The notes beneath the pieces are model-generated. The model ran no database searches, was not told the DNA's origin, and was given only the letters and a program-made list of their open reading frames with translations. Made by a program: the position numbers and the translations under genes. Shown piece by piece: positions 7,774 through 16,732 of a DNA stretch of 64,000 nucleotides; the first letter of the stretch is position 1, and every line of letters begins with the position of its first letter. Location: positions 124,001 to 188,000 of the forward strand of contig NZ_FNNG01000004.1 of NCBI RefSeq assembly GCF_900106765.1. The letters are read 5' to 3'. The DNA is from Tepidimicrobium xylanilyticum (GTDB lineage: Bacteria; Bacillota; Clostridia; Tissierellales; Tepidimicrobiaceae).

Positions 7774-8691
7774 TTATTCTAAATCTCCTATCTCATCAAT
7801 TTCATCTATCTCTTCTATTCCTTCTATCCCTTCCAAATACTCTTCTTCATCTGATACAGGAACATAGTTAGGATCCTTTTCGTCTGTAAGTATTATCTCA
7901 TCTACCTTATAATTAAATAGCTCATCTGTATCGTCTTCAAGCTTGACTTTTACCTTGACCATTTGTAATAGGGTAAAGGTTTCTACTACAGTTCCCTTGC
8001 CTTCAGGGGTTAACACTATAGAGCCTATTGCTGGCATGTTCTCCAATAATTTTTCATAGGTGTCCTGTTCAAATTTAAGACAACACATAAGTCTACCACA
8101 TAACCCAGATATTTTAGCTGGATTTAGGGATAAGCTTTGCTCCTTTGCCATCTTTATGGATACAGGTTCAAATTCTCCTAAGAAGGTGGCACAACATATG
8201 GGCTTGCCACAAGGACCAAGGCCTCCTATCATTTTGGCTTCATCCCTTACGCCGATTTGCCTCAATTCTATTCTAGTCTTAAAAATAGCTGCTAAATCTC
8301 TTACAAGTTCCCTGAAATCAACTCTACCATCAGCGGTAAAATAAAATATAACCTTATTGTTATCGAAGGTATATTCTACATCTATTAACTTCATCTCCAA
8401 TCCATGTTCCTCTATCTTCTCCTGACAGATTTTAAAGGCCTTTTTAGCCTTCTCCTTATTGTTTTGATGGATGATGAAATCTTCTTCGCCTGCCACCCTC
8501 AATACCTTTTTTAGAGGGGAGACTATTTCATCCTCTGTAACCTGCTTAGGACCTACTGTCACGTTTCCAAACTCTATGCCCCTTGCAGTTTCCACTACCA
8601 CATAATCATCTTTATTTATATCTAATCCATCTGGATCGAAGTAATATATTTTTCCTGCTTTTTTAAACCTCACACCTACAACTGTTATCAT
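7774..8691 (-). CDS. ricT: PSP1-domain protein RicT (YaaT)
   Basis: A 305-residue PSP1 family protein. The N-terminal portion (VGVRFKKAGKIYYFDP) and VVVETARGIEFGNV are typical. The Cys-containing core GPCGKPICCATFLGEF and LCGRLMCCLKFE matches RicT, part of the RicA/RicF/RicT complex that carries Fe-S clusters and influences RNase Y and Spo0A phosphorylation in Bacillus. The C-terminus is a low-complexity acidic tail (EGIEGIEEIDEIDEI). The ATG overlaps the end of holB as ATGA, so the two are translationally coupled. Confidence 0.9.
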   Translation of the reverse strand: MITVVGVRFKKAGKIYYFDPDGLDINKDDYVVVETARGIEFGNVTVGPKQVTEDEIVSPLKKVLRVAGEEDFIIHQNNKEKAKKAFKICQEKIEEHGLEMKLIDVEYTFDNNKVIFYFTADGRVDFRELVRDLAAIFKTRIELRQIGVRDEAKMIGGLGPCGKPICCATFLGEFEPVSIKMAKEQSLSLNPAKISGLCGRLMCCLKFEQDTYEKLLENMPAIGSIVLTPEGKGTVVETFTLLQMVKVKVKLEDDTDELFNYKVDEIILTDEKDPNYVPVSDEEEYLEGIEGIEEIDEIDEIGDLE

Positions 8692-9674
8692 ATATTTAAA
8701 CCCTCCTGAATCCTTAAAAGCATTATTTCTATAGCAAGTTGATAATTTACATTCCTATCAATATTCTGTTTAGTTTCTATTATACTATCTATTATATCAT
8801 TAATTCTATCTAATTTTAAATCAGGTGCCTTTGATAATGTTGGAAGTTTGTCCCTGTTCAATATGAGATTTAAATCTCTCGTTTGCTTATATATTATTAA
8901 ATCCCTAAACCAATAAAGAATTATGTCTAACAATTCCTGATAATTATCCTTGTTTTCTAGAAAGAAATCCATAGAGTTAAATATTCTAACCTTATCCCCT
9001 GTTAATATGTTGACGATAATTTCAATTATTTCATCCCTTTTTTCAAAAAAAGAATCCGATTCACAAATTTCTATGGATTTTCCTATACTTCCCTTAGTAA
9101 AATTTGCAATAAAGTTTGCTTCTTCCAAGCTTTTGCCATATTTCTTTGTGAGTAAGTCTATTATCTTATGACTTTCAACAGGGGAAAATTTAACTATTTC
9201 ACAACGGGATAATATTGTAGGTATAAGGTTATTACTGTTAGAAGTTATCAGTATTATATTGATATAGGATGGCGGCTCTTCCAAGGTTTTAAGAAGGGCA
9301 TTTTGCCCCTCTATCCCTATTTCATGGCTATCATCAATGATAATAATCCTTCTTTTACTTTCAAAAGGGGCCTTACTTAGATCCTTTATTAAATCATCGA
9401 TGACCTTTTTCTTAATTAACCCATTCTCCGGTTTAATAAACATTAAATCGGGATGATTCCAGCTATTGAATTTCAAACAAGATCTACATCTATTGCAAGG
9501 TTCAAGGCCTTCTCCCTTGCATAATAGAGTCTTCGCAAAGGCTAAGGCCACCTTTTTCTTCCCTATTGAATTTTCTCCTTCAAATAGATAACAATGGGAT
9601 AGATGCTCTTCTTTTATGGCATTCTTTAAGTTTTCTATAATCCTATCATGACCAATGATTTCGTTAAAATCCAT
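8688..9674 (-). CDS. holB: DNA polymerase III delta' subunit
   Basis: Clamp-loader AAA+ subunit of about 328 residues. It begins MDFNEIIGHDRI. A modified Walker A (FEGENSIGKKKVA), the four-Cys zinc module (CNRCRSC with an upstream Cys), DDSHEIGIEGQNALLKTLEE and a sensor-like ILSRCE are all visible. The ATG at 9674 is chosen because GGAGGAG lies just upstream; an in-frame TTG at 9689 precedes that site. The order tmk, darA, holB, ricT is the common Firmicute arrangement. Confidence 0.92.
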   Translation of the reverse strand: MDFNEIIGHDRIIENLKNAIKEEHLSHCYLFEGENSIGKKKVALAFAKTLLCKGEGLEPCNRCRSCLKFNSWNHPDLMFIKPENGLIKKKVIDDLIKDLSKAPFESKRRIIIIDDSHEIGIEGQNALLKTLEEPPSYINIILITSNSNNLIPTILSRCEIVKFSPVESHKIIDLLTKKYGKSLEEANFIANFTKGSIGKSIEICESDSFFEKRDEIIEIIVNILTGDKVRIFNSMDFFLENKDNYQELLDIILYWFRDLIIYKQTRDLNLILNRDKLPTLSKAPDLKLDRINDIIDSIIETKQNIDRNVNYQLAIEIMLLRIQEGLNI

Positions 9675-9689
9675 GAAACTCCTCCACAA

Positions 9690-9974
9690 TTATATCTTTC
9701 GATAATCTTCTGCATCTAATATGAATATATTAGCACCGCATACATCTACTTCTTCTTTTCCATTGTCAATCTTTTTGTACTTACATTCTGCTTTTATAAT
9801 ATCTACAACTTCATCCATTTTATCGTCTTCAACCCCTATTAAAAGGGTAGTATTCCCAGATTTTAAAAACCCACCTGTAGAAGATAATTTAGTAGTTCTA
9901 TATTCTTTAGCTGTTAGACTCTTTATTAACTTTGGTGCATTTTCGTCCTGTACTATAGCAATTACTAATTTCAC
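9690..9974 (-). CDS. Second, shortened DarA/PstA-type c-di-AMP receptor
   Basis: A 94-residue paralogue of the neighbouring darA. It shares VKLVIAIVQDENAP, TTKLSSTGGFLKSGNTTLL and GVEDDKMDEVVDII, and ends ANIFILDAEDYRKI. It lacks most of the roughly 15-residue loop (around residues 70-87 in the longer copy). The start GTG at 9974 follows GGGGGGAT with proper spacing. PII-like DarA proteins bind cyclic di-AMP, and their long loops move on binding, so the short loop may mean altered output or ligand. It sits 25 bases from the longer copy. Confidence 0.85.
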   Translation of the reverse strand: MKLVIAIVQDENAPKLIKSLTAKEYRTTKLSSTGGFLKSGNTTLLIGVEDDKMDEVVDIIKAECKYKKIDNGKEEVDVCGANIFILDAEDYRKI

Positions 9975-9999
9975 TAAAATCCCCCCAAACAATATCCCT

Positions 10000-10326
10000 T
10001 TAAATCTTTTTATATTGTTCCACATCCAATATAAATAGAGTAGCACCTCCTACTTTTACATCTATAGGATAGGGTATATAGGTGTCCCCTGGCATATTCA
10101 CCGTCAATAAAGATGTAGTGATCTCTCTAGTCTTACAATTATCTTCTATTATTTTTATCACTTCGTCTACCTTATCATCCTCAACTCCTATTAAAAGGGT
10201 GGTATTCCCAGATTTTAAAAACCCACCTGTAGATGCAAGTTTTGTAACACCATACTTCTTTTCAGTCAAGTCATCTATTAGACCTGAAGCATCTTGATCT
10301 TGAACGATGGCTATTATAAGCTTCAT
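10000..10326 (-). CDS. darA: PII-like cyclic di-AMP receptor
   Basis: A 108-residue DUF970 protein, the usual length for DarA/PstA. It begins MKLIIAIVQDQDASGL. It contains the ligand-binding strand TKLASTGGFLKSGNTTLL and the loop segment DTYIPYPIDVKVGGATLFIL typical of the family. It binds the second messenger c-di-AMP; the downstream target is not established. It lies in the tmk-darA-holB context common in Firmicutes and overlaps the end of tmk by four bases. Confidence 0.92.
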   Translation of the reverse strand: MKLIIAIVQDQDASGLIDDLTEKKYGVTKLASTGGFLKSGNTTLLIGVEDDKVDEVIKIIEDNCKTREITTSLLTVNMPGDTYIPYPIDVKVGGATLFILDVEQYKKI

Positions 10327-10961
10327 ATATTATTCCTCCTTTCAAAAATCTTTTCTATATAATATATGCTTTGGGCAAATACTTCCTCTATAGACTTGGT
10401 GGCATCTATTATCTGAACGCTTTTGGGATACATTTTTATTAGTTCCATATATCCTTGGTAAACCTTCCTATGAAAATCCGTTCCCTCCTGCTCTAATCTA
10501 TCTCCTCCTTTTTTTAACGTCTTTCTCTCTAAAGTAGTTGCAGGATCTACATGGAAAAACAAGGTTAAATCTGGTCTAATTCCTTTAATAGCAAAATCGT
10601 TTATGATCCTTACTTCCTCTATGCCTAATCCTCTTCCTATCCCTTGATAAGCTAAGCTAGACAGTATAAACCTTTCACATAGAACAATCTGCCCCTTCTT
10701 TAAGGCTGGCAGTATTTTTTCATGAACATGCTGCCCTCTTGATGCTGCATAAAGGAGGGCCTCTGTTTCAAAAGCCATATTCTTATTACTAGAGTCCAAT
10801 ATTATATCCCTTATTCTTTCTCCTATTTGGGTACCTCCAGGTTCTCTAGTACATATAAAATCCAGATTTCTCTCCTTTAGGTAATCAGCTATTAATTTTA
10901 TTGTCGTGCTTTTCCCGGATCCATCTGGTCCTTCTAAAGATATAAATATTCCCTTCAACAT
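10323..10961 (-). CDS. tmk: Thymidylate kinase
   Basis: A 212-residue P-loop kinase that phosphorylates dTMP to dTDP. The P-loop is SLEGPDGSGKSTT (about residues 8-20). The DR(E/Y)-type motif appears as TREPGGTQIGERIR, and CERFILSSLAYQGIGRGLG is the substrate-binding region. The lid contains LERKTLKKGGDRLE. First gene of a coupled run leading to darA, its paralogue, holB and ricT. Confidence 0.95.
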   Translation of the reverse strand: MLKGIFISLEGPDGSGKSTTIKLIADYLKERNLDFICTREPGGTQIGERIRDIILDSSNKNMAFETEALLYAASRGQHVHEKILPALKKGQIVLCERFILSSLAYQGIGRGLGIEEVRIINDFAIKGIRPDLTLFFHVDPATTLERKTLKKGGDRLEQEGTDFHRKVYQGYMELIKMYPKSVQIIDATKSIEEVFAQSIYYIEKIFERRNNI

Positions 10962-10976
10962 CGAGTCATTCCCTTC

Positions 10977-12401
10977 TTAATCTATTACTTCTATTTTTTC
11001 TTTATTATAGCCTATTAGTCCAATTATTTCTATTCCTTTCTCAATTAAAAATTCTATATACTCTATTATTCCTATGGTGATCCTTTCTCCAGGACATAAT
11101 ACTGGTATGCCTGGAGGATATGGAATTAAGAAGGTACCGGATATTTTACCGGCAGCATCCTTTAAATCTGCAGCCCTTTTTGACCTATAAAAAGCCTCAT
11201 ATAGGGGCAGCACTATTTCAGGTTTGGGCATAATTGGGACCCTTTCAATATATCCCTCTTGAGACATTATGTTATCAGCTATTTCCATTATGGCATCCCC
11301 TAATAGATGAAAGTCCCTTTCTTCATTCATAACACTGGCTAAAGCCAAACAATAGCGATCATCTTCCATTTCCAAATAGATATTATAGTCCTTTCTTAGA
11401 ATTTGGCTTATCTTTGGTCCCGGTACATTCCCCATTCTAAACAGTATTTTGGTAATATCCTTATCAAATATGGTTTTATCTTCTTCATCCCCTGTAAACA
11501 GATAAACTCCTTTCATATCTTTAAGTTTACAGATGAGTTCATCTATTAACAGAATATTTTTCTCCAATCTTTCCCTTCCTTCTCCTTCCATATAGGCCCT
11601 GGCAATTTCCAGAGATGCCATAAATAAATAGGATGGACTTGTTGTTTGATAGAGAGAAGACATAGATTTTAATTTTTCTATATTTACCCTGTTGGAACCT
11701 ACATGAACCATGGAAGTTTGGGTAAAACTAGGTAAAGTTTTATGTATGCTCTGTACCGATAAATCTGCCCCTGCTTTTAAAGCGGGAAGTGGCAATTTCT
11801 CTGAAAAGATGAAATGGCTACCATGTGCTTCATCTACTAATAATATCCTATCATATTTGTGAACTATATCTGCAATCCTTTTTATATGGGAACAGATTCC
11901 ATAATAATTTGGATAGGTTATTACTACCACTTTTATATCAGAATTGGCTCTAAGCTTTTCCTCTATGGATTCAGGATTAATTCCTGTGAATAATCCATAT
12001 TTTTCATTATAATGAGGATAAACATAATCTATATCCAGTCTATTTAATATGGCTCCATTATATATGGATTTATGGGAATTCCTTTGAATTAATACCTTGT
12101 CCCCCGGGTTAGTAATAGCAGCCAAAGCAATATAGATACCTCCTGTAGTTCCATTTACAGAATACAAAGTTTCCTTAGCTCCAAAGGTTTTAGCTGCTAA
12201 TGTTAAACTTTCTTTAATAACCCCCCTAGAGTCATGAAGGTTGTCCAACCCTGGCAATTCAGTTACATCAATTTGAGGAACTAATTCCCCCCAATTTATT
12301 ATGGTGTTCCTCCCTTTATGTCCTGGCATATGGAAAGAAACCAATTTTTTATCCATTAATTTGATCAGTTTATCTAAAATAGGCGTTTTCACTTTTTCCA
12401 C
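10977..12401 (-). CDS. Orn/Lys/Arg decarboxylase family, PLP-dependent
   Basis: A 474-residue fold-type I PLP enzyme of the group-III decarboxylase family (SpeA/YaaO/Cad-like), located next to tmk as yaaO is in Bacillus. The PLP lysine lies in LSVQSIHKTLPSFTQ (Lys about residue 220). VDEAHGSHFIF carries the conserved Asp and His, and VNGTTGGIYIALAA binds the cofactor phosphate. It lacks the N-terminal wing domain of inducible decarboxylases. Substrate cannot be assigned from sequence; lysine or arginine is likely, feeding polyamine synthesis. Confidence 0.85.
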   Translation of the reverse strand: MEKVKTPILDKLIKLMDKKLVSFHMPGHKGRNTIINWGELVPQIDVTELPGLDNLHDSRGVIKESLTLAAKTFGAKETLYSVNGTTGGIYIALAAITNPGDKVLIQRNSHKSIYNGAILNRLDIDYVYPHYNEKYGLFTGINPESIEEKLRANSDIKVVVITYPNYYGICSHIKRIADIVHKYDRILLVDEAHGSHFIFSEKLPLPALKAGADLSVQSIHKTLPSFTQTSMVHVGSNRVNIEKLKSMSSLYQTTSPSYLFMASLEIARAYMEGEGRERLEKNILLIDELICKLKDMKGVYLFTGDEEDKTIFDKDITKILFRMGNVPGPKISQILRKDYNIYLEMEDDRYCLALASVMNEERDFHLLGDAIMEIADNIMSQEGYIERVPIMPKPEIVLPLYEAFYRSKRAADLKDAAGKISGTFLIPYPPGIPVLCPGERITIGIIEYIEFLIEKGIEIIGLIGYNKEKIEVID

Positions 12402-12412
12402 CTTCCTATTAT

Positions 12413-12449
12413 AAATTTAACCCCGCTTTATTCAACGGGGTCTAAATTT
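12413..12449 (-). terminator. Hairpin at the end of gin
   Basis: AAATTTAACCCCG (12413-12425) pairs with CGGGGTCTAAATTT (12436-12449) with a single-base bulge and a ten-base loop. The gin stop codon is inside the structure. The downstream T-run is weak, so it may be a terminator or an mRNA-end stabiliser. Confidence 0.5.
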
Positions 12450-12622
12450 GTCCTCTGGCACATATATTCTTTTAATATTTCCTTTATCAATTCCTTATAG
12501 TAATCATATTTCTTATGGGAAATGGGTATATGAGTTATGGTATTAAAGCAGCCCTTACAAATATTTACTCCTAGTAAGTTTATGGTATTCTCTCTCTTCT
12601 GGTTACAAAGTTTACAATTCAT
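12428..12622 (-). CDS. csfB: Anti-sigma-G inhibitor Gin (CsfB)
   Basis: A 64-residue zinc protein. Two CxxC pairs (CKLCNQKR and NICKGCFN) match Gin/CsfB, which holds sigma-G (and in Bacillus also sigma-E) inactive during sporulation until the right time and compartment. The location beside yaaO/tmk-type genes is the same as in Bacillus subtilis. It is the usual family length. Confidence 0.88.
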   Translation of the reverse strand: MNCKLCNQKRENTINLLGVNICKGCFNTITHIPISHKKYDYYKELIKEILKEYMCQRTNLDPVE

Positions 12623-12715
12623 AAAATCAGCCCCTCGACTACTCCTTTACTAGGATTATTGCCTTATTATTATATTTTATTCACAATAATCCCCTTTGTG
12701 CTTATAAGACATTAT

Positions 12716-13690
12716 TTAATATATGATATTTATCCTATTACCACATTTTAGACATTTCCCATCCTCTAGACCCCTTAGTTCTCCCTTATCATATCTACCT
12801 ACAATAAGATTATGGCAGTTAGGACAGTAGGTGTTATTGTCAATCCCCCAAACATTCCCTATATATACATAGTCCAAATGCTTTCTAGCTATTTCCTTTG
12901 CCCTAATTAAAGCATCATAGGTAGTTTCAGGAAGCTTCATCTTATAGGCTGGAAAGTATTTTGTCAAATGGATGGGTATTGATTTGTCTATGCTCTTAAT
13001 CCATTGAGCCAATTCCTCAATTTCTTCATCGGAACTATTTAATCCTTCTACTATTAGATTGGTAATCTCCACATGGGTTTTACTAGCTGCCAGCTGGATG
13101 GTGTTGAGTACAGGTTCCAACTTCCCTCTACAAACCTTTTTGTAGAAGTCATCCTTAATGGATTTTAAATCAATATTCATGGCATCTATATGGGGTAGTA
13201 GCTGTTTTAAAGGTTCTTCGTTTATATACCCGTTTGTTACCAATACATTCTTTAACCCATTTCTTCTTGCCAGCTTAGCCATATGATATACATATTCAAA
13301 GGATATAGTAGGCTCGTTGTAAGTATAAGCAATTCCGATGGACCCTCTAGATTTGCCTAATAGAATTACATCTTCATCTTCTATTGCCATACTGAGAGAT
13401 TCTTCATGTGCTATTTCCCAGTTTTGGCAGTAATCGCAGGCTAAATTACATCCAAAGCTTCCAATGGATAGTATATTTGAACCAGGATAGAAATGGTACA
13501 AAGGTTTTTTCTCTATAGGGTCATAAGCATATGAAGTAATCTTTCTATAGTTTAAGGAAATAAGGCTTCCATTCTCATTTTTCCTAACTCGGCATATTCC
13601 AATATTGCCATCTTCAATAACGCATTTATGCGGACACAATAGGCACCTTACCCTACAGCCTTCCATCTTTTCATAATACATACACTCCAT
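12716..13690 (-). CDS. amrS: AmmeMemoRadiSam system radical SAM enzyme
   Basis: A 324-residue radical SAM protein. The cluster-binding CNLACDYCQNW (about residues 80-90) follows an N-terminal zinc-like motif (CLLCPHKC..GNIGICRVR). AYTYNEPTISFEY and LVTNGYINEEPL are typical of the PflA-like subgroup. The C-terminus carries a zinc ribbon (CPNCH..CLKCGN). The gene always travels with Memo and AMMECR1 domains, here fused in the gene 12 bases upstream. The reaction of this three-part system is not known. Confidence 0.9.
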   Translation of the reverse strand: MECMYYEKMEGCRVRCLLCPHKCVIEDGNIGICRVRKNENGSLISLNYRKITSYAYDPIEKKPLYHFYPGSNILSIGSFGCNLACDYCQNWEIAHEESLSMAIEDEDVILLGKSRGSIGIAYTYNEPTISFEYVYHMAKLARRNGLKNVLVTNGYINEEPLKQLLPHIDAMNIDLKSIKDDFYKKVCRGKLEPVLNTIQLAASKTHVEITNLIVEGLNSSDEEIEELAQWIKSIDKSIPIHLTKYFPAYKMKLPETTYDALIRAKEIARKHLDYVYIGNVWGIDNNTYCPNCHNLIVGRYDKGELRGLEDGKCLKCGNRINIIY

Positions 13691-13702
13691 AATATACCTC
13701 CC

Positions 13703-15112
13703 TTAAAAATGCCTAATTACCCTAAAACGCTCCATTTTATAATCCTCATATTCCGATATACTGGCTTTATTTAAAGCAATCCTTATCTGTTCTTCTGGAG
13801 TATCTATCCCTTCAATATTGGGAAGTAGAAGTCCTTTTCTAAAGCCCTTAGACACGATTACCCCGTATTTTTCCACATCCAATTCTTCTATAGAAGATAT
13901 TGGTTCTGGCTTCATCAACACATCTACCGAGTATATTAGATGAGGTAATTCATCCTCTTCAACAGGGTCAAAACGTGGATCTTTTGTACCAGCACTAATG
14001 GCATTTTCGATTATCTCCATGGCTATATTCTTCTTAGTCGGTTCTATGGTTCCTATGCAGCCTCTTAACATTCCGTTCTTCTTTAAGGTTACGAAAACCC
14101 CAGCTCTATTGTTTAGCAATTCCTCACTCAACCCTTCAGGAACTTCTAATCTTTTTCCATACTTAATGTAGTGTTCCAAGCTCATCCTAGCCAGCTTTAC
14201 ATATTCATCTTCTCCTGCCCGGGCTTTAAGAACCTTTTCCTCTTCTATTTTAGTTATCTCCTCTAGTATGTTTTTACCTTCCTTCCTATCTAATACTGTA
14301 AACTTGGCATTACAATAGCCCACTCCAAAGGGTCCTTCGTAGGATAGCACTTCTGGTTTAACATTAAATCCATCCAAAAATCCTGATAAAATCATTAATG
14401 TCCTAAGACCGCATTCACCAGCCCGTTCGCTTAAATCTAAATCAAAAGATACGATGGATTTGAAATCTCCTTTTTCCAAAAGGTTTACTATCTCTTTATC
14501 GAACTTTTCCCCATAGGGCGAATAGGAATAGGGACCATCGTGAGATAGTTTATGGGATAAGTCTCCACTAGCAATGAAAGATGCCTCTTCCTCCGATTTT
14601 AATACCATATCTTGAATTATCTGTCCAAAAACGTATAATTCTTTAGGAGATAATAAGCCGTAGGTTATGTGGATAAGTTTGAAATTCCTATATACTTTAT
14701 CCACAAAATATAAGGGTACCAGAGTACCATGGTCCAACTTCAAGCTAATATTAAAGCTTTCAGCCAAATCTTCATTCACATTGGCAATGGGGATATTTTT
14801 CTTACCACTTTCAAATATAATATCCTTTACCATCTCTAGATTGTTTTCAAATCTAAATTTTACATGAGCTGCACCGAAATCTCTAAAATCGCCTTCTAAG
14901 ATAGGTGTTGTAGAAATGGATATGGCATCCCTAAATAATGACCCATGAGGTGTTACAAGGATTATGGTACTAGGCCTTTTTTCCGCAATATCCTGAGCTA
15001 AGCTTTGGGAGCTTTCTAAGGTTTTTATAGCCTTTTCTCTATCTCTCCCACCTATTTCCTCTATTATAATGGGGGGATGGGGAAATAAATAAGCAGATAG
15101 TATTTTACCCAT
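13703..15112 (-). CDS. Memo-AMMECR1 fusion of the AmmeMemoRadiSam system
   Basis: About 469 residues in two domains. The N-terminal half (to about 270) is a Memo/LigB-like dioxygenase fold: SAYLFPHPPIIIEEIGG, ILVTPHGSLFRDA and FIASGDLSHKLSHDGPY. The C-terminal half (from about 300) is AMMECR1: YVKLARMSLEHYI, NRAGVFVTLKKNGMLRGCIG and TKDPRFDPVEEDELPHL. The ATG at 15112 is preferred over the in-frame GTG at 15121 because AAGGAG lies eight bases before it. The fused form is common in Clostridia. Function is not established experimentally for this system. Confidence 0.88.
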   Translation of the reverse strand: MGKILSAYLFPHPPIIIEEIGGRDREKAIKTLESSQSLAQDIAEKRPSTIILVTPHGSLFRDAISISTTPILEGDFRDFGAAHVKFRFENNLEMVKDIIFESGKKNIPIANVNEDLAESFNISLKLDHGTLVPLYFVDKVYRNFKLIHITYGLLSPKELYVFGQIIQDMVLKSEEEASFIASGDLSHKLSHDGPYSYSPYGEKFDKEIVNLLEKGDFKSIVSFDLDLSERAGECGLRTLMILSGFLDGFNVKPEVLSYEGPFGVGYCNAKFTVLDRKEGKNILEEITKIEEEKVLKARAGEDEYVKLARMSLEHYIKYGKRLEVPEGLSEELLNNRAGVFVTLKKNGMLRGCIGTIEPTKKNIAMEIIENAISAGTKDPRFDPVEEDELPHLIYSVDVLMKPEPISSIEELDVEKYGVIVSKGFRKGLLLPNIEGIDTPEEQIRIALNKASISEYEDYKMERFRVIRHF

Positions 15113-15590
15113 TTTTTTCACTCCTTGTTTTTCCCATTTTCCTCAACTTACTCAGCATATGCTCATTGGGGGCAAATAGGAATTTTAACCTTTTATTATT
15201 GGATTCACAGGTTCCCATATAAACCCCTTCTCCTCTTTTGTCAAAAGTGAAGTTATAATGGTACTTTTCCTCATTATCATAAGGTCTTATTGAAATTAAA
15301 TCGTTTTCACCTATTTTAAGGATCAAAAACCTCTTCCTCCCTATAACTCGATAGAATAGAATCTGGTTTCCTTCTATTAGGTATAGATAGTCTGAGAAAT
15401 ACTTAATCAATATATGGCTACAGCTTGTAACGACTAGTAATATGGTTAAAATAGTGGATATATAAGATGAGAGATCTTCAATGTAGCGGTTTATTAAAAA
15501 TATGATAAAATCTACCAAAATTACAAAGGCTAATATTGTAGTCAATAATTTAACAAAGGGTTTTTTCTTCCTTTTTATCAATTGTTCCAT
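15105..15590 (-). CDS. Small membrane protein with PH-like cytoplasmic domain, unknown
   Basis: A 161-residue protein with two hydrophobic helices (about residues 15-35 and 45-65). A hydrophilic beta-rich part follows (YLYLIEGNQILFYRVIGRKR and ENDLISIRPYD), resembling bacterial PH-like domains of the YcxB/YdbT type. The gene overlaps the start of the Memo-AMMECR1 gene by eight bases. The ATG at 15590 is chosen because GGGGGA sits eight bases upstream; the ATG at 15596 is too close. I do not recognise a named family. Confidence 0.6.
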   Translation of the reverse strand: MEQLIKRKKKPFVKLLTTILAFVILVDFIIFLINRYIEDLSSYISTILTILLVVTSCSHILIKYFSDYLYLIEGNQILFYRVIGRKRFLILKIGENDLISIRPYDNEEKYHYNFTFDKRGEGVYMGTCESNNKRLKFLFAPNEHMLSKLRKMGKTRSEKNG

Positions 15591-15642
15591 AAACATTCCC
15601 CCTAACCTTATTTTAATTTAACTTACGAATTATAGCAAATAG

Positions 15643-15676
15643 AAAAACAGATAAGCATCTAGGTGCTTATCTGTTT
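15643..15676 (-). terminator. Intrinsic terminator of rplY
   Basis: A perfect 13-bp stem (15645-15657 with 15664-15676) with the six-base loop TCTAGG, running into TTTTT on the minus strand. It lies 20 bases past the rplY stop. Confidence 0.88.
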
Positions 15677-15695
15677 CATGGTAATTTAAGCTATT

Positions 15696-16334
15696 TTATT
15701 CTTCCTCTTCTTTTCCAACTACTGGTACATCACTAGCATCTACTTCTTCCACATCTTCTTCCTCTTCAGCTTCTGCTCCAGCAGTTTCTACTAGAGTAGC
15801 TATAACATCATCTGCTTCTCTAAATATGGTTATATTTTCATCCCCGAAAATATTTAGATCTGATACAAGGACAGGTTTGTTGAAATCAATATCCGATACA
15901 TCCACTTCTGTCGATTGAGGAATGTATTTTGGTAAACATTCAATTTCAATTTCATCTAATTGTTGAACTAGTACTCCTTCTTTTTGTCTGATATTGTCTT
16001 TCCCTACTATTGTAATAGGAATGGTCAATCTAATAGTTTCATCCATTTTAATTTTCTGGAAGTCCGCATGTAAAAATTGATTTTTAAAAGGATGGATTTG
16101 TACTTCTTTGATCAATACAGGTAATACCTTGCCGTCTAACTCTAAATCGATCATGGTAGTAATACCTGCTGTTCTATAGACTTTATTAAATTCCTTTTGA
16201 TCAACTTTAATATGTTCTGTTTTTTCCTCTTTCCCATACACAACAGCTGGTATAAATCCTTCTCTACGGATTTTATTAGCTCTATTCTTTCCTGCCCCTG
16301 TCCTTAACTCTGCTTGTAGTTTTATTGCTGCCAT
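15696..16334 (-). CDS. rplY: 50S ribosomal protein L25, long (TL5/CTC) form
   Basis: A 212-residue L25/general stress protein CTC. The N-terminal 5S-rRNA-binding domain reads LQAELRTGAGKNRANKIRRE, then VPAVVYGKEEKTEHI-like sequence. HPFKNQFLHADFQKI joins to the C-terminal TL5 beta domain. The tail is acidic (AEEEEDVEEVDASD). It sits on 5S rRNA in the large subunit and is stress-related in Bacillus. It is monocistronic, with a strong terminator. Confidence 0.93.
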   Translation of the reverse strand: MAAIKLQAELRTGAGKNRANKIRREGFIPAVVYGKEEKTEHIKVDQKEFNKVYRTAGITTMIDLELDGKVLPVLIKEVQIHPFKNQFLHADFQKIKMDETIRLTIPITIVGKDNIRQKEGVLVQQLDEIEIECLPKYIPQSTEVDVSDIDFNKPVLVSDLNIFGDENITIFREADDVIATLVETAGAEAEEEEDVEEVDASDVPVVGKEEEE

Positions 16335-16413
16335 GTTGCTACCCCCTTGCTAAATTTATTATTTAATATATTTATATCAAATATCAAGAATATTTGCAAA
16401 TCCAAGGCCAGAA

Positions 16414-16674
16414 TCATAAAATATATTGAATTATAAGTAATAATAAAATACCTGGTATACCAAATATTCCAACAATTATGGCTGTTAACGGATTTATTGC
16501 AATGCTTATTCCTATGAAACTACCGATTAGATTGACGATTAATAATAAAATACCTCCTAAAACTCCATTGATTATTAGTTTTACTATTAATCTAATAGGA
16601 ATCACTAATAATATACCCACAATATACAATAGAAATAAGCCAAAAGCAAAAGCTAATATTGAGTTAATACCCAT
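16414..16674 (-). CDS. bofA: BofA-type inhibitor of pro-sigma-K processing
   Basis: An 86-residue, very hydrophobic protein with two or three membrane helices. The BofA signature is seen in LVIPIRLIVKLIINGVLGGI and the C-terminal AINPLTAIIVGIFGIPGILL. In Bacillus, BofA with SpoIVFA restrains the SpoIVFB protease until the forespore signal arrives. The ATG at 16674 follows GGGGGGATATA; the longer in-frame start at 16689 precedes that site. Confidence 0.88.
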   Translation of the reverse strand: MGINSILAFAFGLFLLYIVGILLVIPIRLIVKLIINGVLGGILLLIVNLIGSFIGISIAINPLTAIIVGIFGIPGILLLLIIQYIL

Positions 16675-16732
16675 TATATCCCCCCTCAATCATATCTATA
16701 CACTATATAATAGGGGACAAGTGAAGAAAATA

